64,000 nt of DNA. It comes from Allolobophora icterica (taxonomy: Eukaryota > Annelida > Clitellata > Crassiclitellata > Lumbricidae). Positions within the stretch are counted from its first letter, which is position 1; the number at the start of each line of letters is the position of its first letter. Made by a program: the position numbers and the translations under genes. The stretch spans positions 34,166,718 through 34,230,717 of the forward strand of contig OY744611.1 in the NCBI GenBank assembly GCA_963556255.1. The letters are read 5' to 3'. The notes beneath the pieces are model-generated. The model saw nothing but the letters and a program-made list of their open reading frames with translations, was not told the origin of the DNA and searched no databases. Below, one piece after another: positions 23,978 to 33,400 of the stretch.

Positions 23978-26634
23978 GCATACGGCTCGCATGTAACTGT
24001 TTCTAGTAGGCCCTAAATGATCATCTAACCTATATACAGCTCAACCGCTGTAGACATTTTTTGCGACAGAAAATAAATTTTTTATCAGAATATACAATTT
24101 ATAAATTGCTAAGAAATATAATTTTGAGTGAAGCCCTGTTCGAAGTCTTGTTTCTTGGTAAGTGCAGATCGAGGGAGCAGAAGAGTTGGTACATCCTGAC
24201 AGTGTGCCATAGTGCATTTTTAAAGTCGAGGTACACTAACAAACGACATTAAAGCTAAAGCTGAACTTAGTAAACATTTTATCTGGGAAGCCTAACCTTT
24301 GTTGCTACGTATACCGTTAGACAGGTAGGTAGCAACAGGTAGCAAAGTGACCATTGCTGACTTGCAGACAACTGAGGTGTCGTCCTTGCATGATGTCTTC
24401 TAAATAACCCCTACTTTGGAGAAACTCCTCTTGTCCGCATTTGGCATTTAGCTTCTTTATGAACGTGGTAGCCGAATGGATGGAACGCTTAGCCCGTAAG
24501 GCAGGCAGGACGGGTTTGAGCCTCTGCTCAGCTGGAAGGACGTTTCAGAATGAGGGCAATATCAAATACAGTTGTATTATATCCATACAATTGTATTGTA
24601 CCATATACAGTCGTATTTTATCATATGCAGTTGTATTGTACGGACGTCCCGCACTCCAGTGAAGTACTAAGGCCCAGACAATTAGACTACCCTATTGATC
24701 AGCGTCCAAACAAGGGGTGAGTCGCGAGAAGCAGCTTATTCACATACGCTCGGTCCAAAATAAGATAGGCAGGCAGGATGACAATCGGTTCCAGGTCAAG
24801 ATCCAGAGGGATCAGGCAGGTAGACTGCAAAGGTGGATGGTGTTTAGATTTGGAGCGACGAGAAAGGTACGGGGAAGAGGAATCGGGATACGATTTCTGA
24901 AAGAGCGGTATTTTAGTTTTCAGTTAAAGACCTGTGGAGAGATGGAAGAAGTGAGGTTTTGGTGATCTCGTAGGGTGGTTCACATAGACCTATAGTTGTA
25001 GTAATTCTGGCTGGAGTTTATTCCAGAGAGGCGGAATAGCTATAGCTTAGCTACAGAGCGATTTGCAAATTTTACAAGTTAACATTAGGCCTACAATAAT
25101 ATTTATTTCTAGCAATATTGGATAGTGAAACGTGCTGGGTTCCGTGAGCAAACGAGTAGTTTCTGAAAGGTTCCGTCACTACAAAAAGGTTGAAAACCAC
25201 TGGCTTTGGGCCTCACAAAGTCTAAATCCGGCACTGCCTAAAATCATCTGTCAAAAAGTTTAAGTTAGGCTATCCAAAGGATTTCGATCGGGCTTCTCCA
25301 ACGACCATGCATCGATTAAATGACGGCGCTAGAGAAATAATTAGATTACATGTTATCCACTGTTCATTACGTTATTTCAGATCCCATATTTCCTTCGACA
25401 TAATTTTAATAATAATCCTTCAAACTGATTAGGCTAGTGCCCTGCGCTTGGCCTTCGAATCGCGCTGTAGAATTTTGGAGATTACGATTACTATTACGAT
25501 CTCTCGGTGGGAGAGTTGCGAACATCCATGGTAGAGATTTAGTTCCTTATATAAGTGACCATCGATTGGTGTTTTTGCGTAATGATAACGGCGCTATAGA
25601 AGTCATTAGATTAGTATATAATGAAGTAAGTAAGCAATCCAACTGCTAACCGTACTTTGGTGTACATGAAAGTTTTATCGAAAATTTTAATAAGTGTGTA
25701 TATATGATATTAATAGATAGGGGGTTTGGGGGCTTTTGTGAAATTGTCATTTGAACATATTTGTAAAAAATATTATATTCGAGACCACAAATTTGGTTGA
25801 TATATTGATTACGTTGATTTTTAGGGGCGCCATATTTAGGACTATTGGAGGGTTAACTTTGCTACGCTTGACACAGAGCGCAATATAGCTCGATACGTTC
25901 TTCAAAATCAAAATTTAAGAAGCAATTAAATAGTTATAACATGCAGACGATCAAATTTGTTGTTTGAAATCTTTCAAACTATACAGTCCCGCCTACCAAA
26001 TCCTCCAGCTCGACAGCATTATAACGTCACAAAGACGTTATCAACTTCTCTTGCATAAATACTGCTTAAAACCATACCTATTGGCGATGAGCCGCGTGGC
26101 TGGTTGCCACCGTGTCACTCACCAGATGTGTACGGACCGAGTTCGATACCCGCCTGCGCAGTGACATGATTTTTGTTTCAACTTTTTTTCGTTTCTAACC
26201 TCACAGTCCGCTGCATGGCGGCCTACAGATTCTGAATTTCTGGGGGCTTTTTAAAATTTTATTTGTACTGATCAGCGTCCAAACAAAGGGTCAGCCGCGA
26301 GAAGCGGCATATTCACATACGCTCAGTAAAAAATCGATTGGGAGATCAATCGGTTCCAGGTAGAAGAACCAGAGGGGTCAGGCAGGTAGACTGCAAAGGT
26401 GGATGGTGTTTAGATTTGGAGCGAGTACTCCTTGTACTCCCACAAATTACGCCTATGCTTGGTCCGTTTCGGTGCCAGGTCAGAATTATATTATTAATTA
26501 TTATATAATAATAGAAAGGACACACAACACTCCACTATAGGCTATAATTATACAGTGTATTTTGATCTAGGCCTAATGAATTCTATATAGGGCCTATATC
26601 GTCGTTTCTTCATAATGCACTGCAGCGTCGTTTG

Positions 26635-26960
26635 TATTGGGCGTCCGCAGGAATTTTTCCAGAGGGGTAAAAATTTCTAGGGGGGCAAAATTTTCTGGGG
26701 AGGGCAAAATTTTTGTAGGGGGATAAAATTATGTTTTTGCATAGCTGACTTACTTCAATAATTAAGTGTTTTTAGCATTGAAAATCGTGTTGGGACTGTT
26801 GGAATAATCATAAATTTCAAGATTTTATTTTTTAATATTTTCAAAATCCAGGGGAAATGCCCCTTACCCCCTTCGGACGTTCATGGTCCTATGGGCCTCC
26901 ACCACGGCGGTGCACTTGGGCCTCCACCCAGGTTAATTTGGCCCTGATAAAGAGCATACC
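26635..26960. repeat. MITE-like repeat 'GGCGTCCGCAGGAATTTTT'
   Basis: Directly at the right edge of the tandem array. It begins GGGCGTCCGCAGGAATTTTT and continues with repeated GGGGGCAAAATTTT words. It later reads CCTTCGGACGTTCATGG near 26872. A relative with the same order of words is at about 41588-41850 (GGACGTTCGCAGGAATTTC, GGCAAAATTTTTGTAGG). Terminal symmetry is imperfect and I could not define a target duplication. Confidence 0.5.
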
Positions 26961-27369
26961 AAACCTATGCTTGCTAGCCCAGCTGAGCTCTTTCGTCTGG
27001 CACAGTCAATCAAACCCAATCAAAAACCAATCAAAGTTATGGAACAGGTTTCAATACAGCCCTGTTGATATAAAAGACTGTCTCTGCAGAATCCTTTAAC
27101 GCAGGCTGTATAGAAGTCCATTGATATAAAAGACTGTCTCTACGGGAGCCGTGTAGAAAACACAATTTGCGTTGTGTGAAAAAATCACGTCCGCGGTTAA
27201 AGCAAGGTTAAAGCAGCCTAGTGTTTAAATTAAAAAAATTCCATTTAAAGAAATAATATAGTTTGAGTATTATGAATCGTAAAACTTTGAATATTTCCGA
27301 TTTTCCGTTTTACGGAAATAATATAGATCGAGTATTATTGAATACGATTTATTCGGTTTTATCGTACAA

Positions 27370-28445
27370 AACAACTTCTGATTAGGGCCTACGTATGATA
27401 AGAGGCCTATCGGATACGAACTTGAAGTTGATAAGGCAGAGATCCCTCAGCCAGAGATTGATTTTAACGCGGATGATATTAACGCAGATGATGATGATGA
27501 GATATTTGATCAGCTTCTGAGAGACTTCCGTGCAGAAGTGCCTCCTAACCACAGGCTGGAAGTAGAATGATGCGTTGGCTCTCTTGAGTGAAATGGAGAA
27601 AAACATTGAGGTGCAACTCAACGAAGAGCTGTTGAAACAGGACGGCCTGAAATATTCACAAGTGTTGACTCTTGAGTTGCATAAGTTGGCACCGACTGTT
27701 GATAAAGTGTATGATGGCAACACAGCCCCGGAACCATTACCACGAGTCCACGACAGCCGACTTTCGAAGCAAAGCCGTGCCAATTACCAATGCGGGTAAA
27801 ATTCAGGGGGCTATACGGAAGGTCAAGGCTGAAGTGCTCGAGCGCTTCGAGGAGTACACGAATCGGGGTGGAGAGTTCGACGAATCATAGCGCTAGACGT
27901 CGGTGTTGCAAGATAGAAGTCTTTCCGAGGTAAGAGCTATTTTCCAACACCTTATCTTATCTTATATGATTATTTAAAAAGCGCCTCTCACAGTATAGAC
28001 TATTCAGAGGCGCTCCCAGCGTGTCAGTCCCGAGGGAAAAGAAAGGTCTTTAGGCAGCGGAGAGAAGAGGGCGAGATCCCAAGCAATATCTTACTACGGA
28101 GAGAGGGAGGCAGGTCATTCCAAAAGGAAGGGCCAAGGATGGCAAAAGCACGATGCTGAGCCATCGAAGTCCTTGCGCGAGGGACAAGTAGATCAAGGCG
28201 GTCAGCAGACCGAAGAGGGCGGGAACAGGGAGCAGATAGAGATATAACTAAGTATATCCCCTCTCATTCAGTCGTTAATGTAAAGAATGAAGACAACCGC
28301 TGCTTCGAGTGGGCTATAGGCCTACTAAGCGCAGTGCAGCCAGCAGAACAAAACCCTAAGCGCCCAACTAAGTATCGGACCCACCTCGGTGAACTAAACT
28401 TCGACGGTAAAGAATTTCCGGTCTTCACTCAATTGCTCTGCACCA
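27370..28445 (+). pseudogene. decayed Polinton/Maverick-like coding remnant
   Basis: Three stretches on the + strand look coding but are broken by shifts, stops and an insertion. They are an acidic segment at about 27415-27566, a charged helical segment at 27575-27890 (two overlapping frames that end in EFDES), and after a LINE insertion a segment at about 28275-28455 with VNVKNEDNRCFEWA near its start. The last signature and the order of segments recall large proteins associated with type-B DNA polymerase elements of the Polinton/Maverick group in invertebrates. No polymerase catalytic motif, integrase or capsid gene is present. This is an old inactive fragment; the family call rests on recognition of a short region and is moderate. 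Confidence 0.5.
27962..28262 (-). mobile_element. L2/CR1-like LINE 3' end inserted in the Polinton-like remnant
   Basis: On the minus strand this encodes LDLLVPRARTSMAQ, FAILGPSFWNDLPPSLRS and LKTFLFPRD followed by a stop, the usual non-LTR polymerase C-terminus. Beyond the stop is the hairpin tail GGGAGCGCCTCTGAATAG with its partner AGAGGCGC and a TTTAAAT end (27975-28018). It belongs to the same family as the + strand copy at 31130-31650. Coding-like remnant lies on both sides of it, so it inserted later. Confidence 0.85.
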
Positions 28446-28455
28446 TCGATCTGTT

Positions 28456-29320
28456 GTATGTGCACTTCTGAAGTTTGGAAGGAGGGCATTGTCAAATACA
28501 AATGTAGGCCCTATTGTATTGTACGTTTATGCATTTTACCATAGATCCTTTTCGTACCTACAAATGCCCCGAAGTAGTCCTACGTACTCACAAAGTAATT
28601 TTGTAGCTGAACATTTATATAGCGCTTTTCACGGAATCAAGGCTAATACTTCACCAGATCTGTTGTATCTATGCTTAAATTGCAAGATCATCTTGGACTG
28701 CACCTATTAGGACAAACGAAATAATTACATACGGGTAATGTATGTCGCGAGGTAATGAGGATCAAGAGGTCACTCCCTTGCCAGCATCTCCATGGGCATT
28801 AGGTGGGACCCATATGGGCTCTGTATACGGGTCCTATATGGGAATACGAGTACAAGGAACGGATCCAGTAGGGATACTCGGCTTTATATTGGTGCCACGG
28901 CAATGAACTCGGGCTGGAGCTGTTATTCGGGTCTGCCTGTGGATCAACTCTCGATCGTCGAAATTTCTGCTAGACCATCCTATACACCAGTCATTAGGCC
29001 TGTATTAGCTTATATTAGTGTAGCAGAGAAAATAATGTCACCGAAAAGATCGCTTGTTTTTTGTTAGGAGACAGTTTAAAAATTAAAAAACAGAACCTTT
29101 CGAGGTATAAAGGCGCAATATAAACATTCTTAAAATGCATTGTTCCCAATATACGTCGATGGTTAGGCCTAACTCCTAACCTTGATGGTCACCAGCTCCG
29201 ATGAAATTTCTATAAAGACGCTAAAGGCCCCTACAGAAGTTGAGATTGCCTATAATGCACACCTAAAACATAACTTTGGTAGGGGCGCACTTCTAAGAGC
29301 ATAACGAAATGAATTTAAAT
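28456..29320. other. unassigned intergenic DNA
   Basis: There is a 91-residue open frame at 28792-29067, but it has no recognisable domain, no splice or expression support and repetitive underlying words (CATATGGG, TATACGGGTCCTATATGGG). A TATATAGCGCTTTTCACGG word at about 28617 resembles the LINE/SINE tail. I see nothing else. Confidence 0.4.
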
Positions 29321-29610
29321 TGTTGCGAAGATTCGATCCAACAGGTCTTTCACTCAAAACTGAAAACGCTTCTCTTTCGCAAATCCTTTTCCGTTTCCTC
29401 CTCTGCCCCTTACCTCCTCGATCGCTGCTTCAATTCTAACCACCATCTAGGCCTAGGCCTACCTTAGCCGTCTGCCTATCCGACCCCGTTTGATCGTGAA
29501 CTGATTTTTACTCCACTTGCCTATCAATTTTGTTTTGACCAAGCGCCTGCGTGTTCCAGCGACTCGACCGTTTTTGGGCGCTGTGAAAATCCTCGAGATT
29601 ACTATTACGA
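29320..29610 (+). mobile_element. LINE 3' fragment (RT C-terminus and tail)
   Basis: One frame reads FHSKLKTLLFRKSFS at about 29348, the typical terminal segment of L2-like polymerases. Downstream, GGGCGCTGTGAAAATCCTCG then AGATTACTATTACGATTACG matches a tail that also occurs in the tandem array (GCGCTGTAGAATTTTGGAGA then TTACGATTACTATTACG, near 14393). It is short and degraded. Confidence 0.6.
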
Positions 29611-29683
29611 TTACGTATCAGACCAGGAAAGCCGTGGACAAAGTGAGTGTTGCGCTCAAGCGATCACCAGTCAATGCTGTGCC

Positions 29684-29976
29684 CAGGAGCGTAGCCAGAC
29701 TTAAATTCAAGAGGAGGGAAAAAATGTTGAAAAAAATTTGATGACTTTTTTGGAGATTGCTGCCCAAAGAAACTGATGACTTCTTTTGAGAGATTTCTGT
29801 CAATAAATTTGATGACCTTTTGGGATTTCTTCTTAAATTTGTTCTCTTGGGCCAGGATTCACCGTTCAAGAGGAGGCAAAATCCAGGTGCAGGGCTATAA
29901 CCAAGGAAAATTTTTAAATTTATAAAACCAAGAGGAGGCAACTGCCTCCTCTTGCCTCAATGTAGCTACGCCTATG
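29684..29976. mobile_element. hAT-type MITE with near-perfect 8-bp target duplication
   Basis: A 293-bp element starting CAGGAGCGTAGCCAGACTT and ending AATGTAGCTACGCCTATG, an imperfect inverted repeat continued by AAGAGGAGG / CCTCCTCTT. Flanks are GCTGTGCC (29676-29683) and GCTATGCC (29977-29984), 7 of 8 identical. Internally, GATGACTTTTTTGGAGATT-like words are repeated three times. No coding capacity. Confidence 0.75.
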
Positions 29977-29989
29977 GCTATGCCTCGAT

Positions 29990-30459
29990 ATAGAAAAAAG
30001 CTAGGTCATTGAACTATTGAGCAGCTGTTTGGGAGATAACATCACGAACCGAAAGTTTTTAAACTATTGAGTTATCTCGTAGCACCAATGTAGATTCTAT
30101 ATTAGGGTTCTTGCACCAACGTTATCACTGATCATTGTTTCTATACCAAATTAGTTCAGTAACACACTAAACTATATTCAGTATTTAATGTCTTTCTGAA
30201 TTTCTCAGATTCAGTTGCTTATTGCATAATTTGCAAATATTATTTCCCTAACCAGAAATCATTTAAGTCGCGGAGTGATGGGATATAATATAACAGTTAG
30301 TTCTTTTATATACCTTGGGCGGGCTATCGTTCTGCATATAGAACCAAGTCGTTGCCTGTAAATCTTGGTCGTTCGTTAATTAATTCTGTAACAATAATAT
30401 CACTATTTGTTTGATGTTTGCGACAGAAACTTTTAGAACTGAAAGACGAGCGGACAACA
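29990..30459. other. region upstream of the makorin start
   Basis: Presumed promoter and 5' UTR of the makorin gene. I see no TATA box or clear initiator. The last 100 bp are moderately G/C-rich and contain no repeat family from elsewhere in the window, unlike most intergenic DNA here, which fits a conserved promoter. No element can be assigned with confidence. Confidence 0.35.
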
Positions 30460-33400
30460 ATGGCCAATTCTCTTCCAGGTAGAATTTCGCCGTCGAAAGT
30501 GTTTTGCAGGTGAGCCCGCGATCGTTTGCGCATCGAATACCGCCCTAGACTGGCGACTTGAAATGTTTACAAACGAGAGAAGACCGTGAAGTATTTTTGC
30601 TGAATCCACATTTAGTTCCGAGTTCGAATTCTGCATATTGCTGGTATATGCGCAGTGCTGGGCAAACAAGTTAATCGCAATTGATTAGAATTTACGACAT
30701 TTTTGATCAACCCGTAGAGATATTGTTCAAGCTGGGAAAATCTCGCGAAGATGAAGCTTTTGTATACCTGTAAATGCATTAAGTCCAGACTGTACTGTTT
30801 ACTAGATTTGGTGTGTGTATGAGTCTTGGGGATAACCGCGTTTACACGGAAAAGTTTAAACGTTTGGTACAAAACCTTTCGTCGAAACGAAAAATTGCAT
30901 CCCTGTCTGTAGGGACTCTAGCTAGTTTCCTTGACTGTGTGTCGCTTCTGAATTTTTCTATCAATCTTCCTATTTTGATACTTCATTATCGTGGATACTA
31001 GATATATGTCCTTATGCTGATATTCTTTGATATCAAGAATGTAAATGATGAGTTGTGCATTTGCTAAAAGCACCCTTGTGAGGTTCATAACAGTGATTTA
31101 CAAGTAGCCAGATACATGACTGTAATTCTCTCCTTATTGGCCTTCCCAAGATCCGTCTTTCTCCTCTCCCCAGTCCGTACTCAATGCTGCTGCTAGACTC
31201 ATTGCCCGCCTTCCTCGGTTCTCTCATATCTCCACCTTCATGGTTGAACACCTCCATTGGCTCCCTCTCTCTGCCCGTATACAATTCAAAGTGCTTATTC
31301 TTGTGCTTAAATCTCAGCTGGGTTTTGCTCCACAGTACTTACGTGATCTGTTTCAACGGCCTCATTCTGCTGCTTCGTTGCGTCGTCTCCGATCTTTTGA
31401 GCGTCTTGACCTCTTAGTTCCTCGTGTCAGGACAACTATGGCTCAGTCCAGGTCCTTTGCCTGCATAGGTCCCTCACTTTGGAACCGACTTCCTCCTTCT
31501 GTCCGCACCACCATTCTCTCTGGTAGCGTTGCTTCTTCCTTTTCTCACCTTAAATCCTGCTTTTTCTCTCGGGGTCTCGCGCACTGGGAGCGCCTCTGAA
31601 TGGTATATACCGCGAGAGGCGCTTTATAAATGCCCATATACAATACAATACAATGATACTTATACCTAAACACACCTACCCACCATCTTTGTTTAAACAA
31701 GCATTTAAACATTTTGCAACCTCAAGAAATTCACTTAATCATTTTCCAAATTAAATGATTTACACAAACATTGTGTGTGTGATATGCATGAATGTACAGG
31801 CGTGTATCTAGATATTTATATAGCGCCTTTTAAGACTTCTCAGAGTCATTTTGTTCATCTAAATTTTACGTTTGGCTCAGGAAACATGTAAAGGACTTTT
31901 GGCAACTTTTGTCTTTAAGTTGCCAAAGCTTTAAACCTCAGGATCATGTTCCAGTTTGCTAATCATGAGCTTACTTCTGGTGTACCAGGTATTTTCTGAT
32001 GGGTCGGTGTTTGAAGGAAGACAGATGTGAATTTGTGCATCAAGTAACATCAGCTTCCAAGTAAGCGACAAGCCAAATCTGCATATGTATGGTTACAGAT
32101 AAAAATGGTAATGGTAACAGACTCTGTTACAAAGTCTGTTACAAAGTCATGCATTTGTTTGCAGAGTAAGGGTAAAAGGTGAAGGTACGTAAAAGTGATA
32201 GGTATTGGTAATACACCTGTGTACAAGGCAAGGCACCACACTTTATGTGCAAGCCACTCCTCAATTACAGGTGTGCATGAATGTTTGTCATCAGTGTCTG
32301 AGTTGTTGACTGTACATGCATGTTGAATGAATTGATCAGACTCGATTCAATCGTTCATGATATACTTGGCTAAGATGCCCTACCCTCGCATACATGGGTT
32401 TGAATGCAGTAGACGTCTTAGCCTCTCAATATACGGTGTCGCCGGCTGCTGTTACAATGAGACCTGAGGATTGGATGAAGGCACCAGAATTTGTTAATGC
32501 ATTTTTTATAAATCAGCTGTGACTATTTCAAAGCAGTGTCTTTGAGAAGTACACTTTTATTAAGACAAGCTCCACAGAAGCACCACAGAAACGTGGTCTT
32601 GAGGTAGACACCCTGTGTAGTGCTTGTGAAAGATTCTTAAAAGGTTCAAGTGTTCAGATAGAAGCGCACTTATGTCCTGGCATGCATACGTACAGGTGTA
32701 TGCAAACATTTTTACATATGTACATACTTGCACAATGCCTTGTAGAATCTTTGCTTGTTTAAAAACTTCTTAGTATACTGCTTTGAAATAATCTTAGCTG
32801 AGAACCTCGTATTTGGATGATGTGCTACTAGCATTGCTATTTTAAGAAGTGAATACTGTGCATATGTTTGCAATTAAATCACATTTCTTCATTGACTTTC
32901 AGCCAAGACAGCCTTGCCACTGACCAAAGTCAAGGTCAGGACACTGATCGTGACATCAGCCAAGATCACAACTTAAGTCAAGGTCTCATCCTAGACAAAG
33001 GCAATGACTGCACGCGTAGTTGCTGCCATGACCCCAATCGTGACCTCGTTCAAGGTCTCAGCCAGAGTCAAGGTCACAGCTCGAATGAACTTGAACCTAC
33101 TCCGTCTGACGATGGCTTCGGAATGACTTTAGTGTTACATCAGGATGCAGCAACGAGGGCGCCAAACAAGGTGTCGCCGGCTGCTGTTACAATGAGACCT
33201 GAGGATTGGGTGAAGGCACCAGAATTTGTTCCGGGCCAGATGTGGCAGTTTCGAGGTAAGCGAAAATTAATTTTCATGGTGAGTGGAAATGATTTTTTGA
33301 TGAAGTGGAAATGATTTTAAAGAATTCGATGTTTTCAGCAATATTATAATCTGATGGTGTCCAGGACCCTTAAATTCTCATGTCTTGTTCTTTAAGATCT

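Larger units (their letters stand above)
8094..26633. repeat. 18.5-kb tandem array of a 5534-bp composite repeat (about 3.35 copies)
   Basis: Every landmark recurs at a fixed spacing of 5534 bp. For example a 66-residue open frame starts at 12533, 18067 and 23601, and another at 14369, 19903 and 25437. Working back from the right edge at about 26633 gives three full units and a partial left unit. The left unit differs by small indels (period 5525 to 5544) and by an extra insertion of about 275 bp near 8700. The two inner units looked identical wherever I compared them. Each unit contains a LINE RT fragment, a nested hAT element, a CGTTTCTTCATAATGCA minisatellite and an internal duplication of about 160 bp (9660-9815 resembles 13628-13790). 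No host gene is present. Confidence 0.93.

Noticed and set aside
8094..26633. The array as an rDNA, histone or other multigene tandem cluster
   Set aside because: No rRNA, 5S, snRNA or histone sequence is present; the unit consists of transposon-derived DNA.
28792..29067. 91-residue open frame as a novel gene
   Set aside because: No recognisable domain, no splice context, repeated nucleotide words beneath it and an ordinary length for chance frames in this window.
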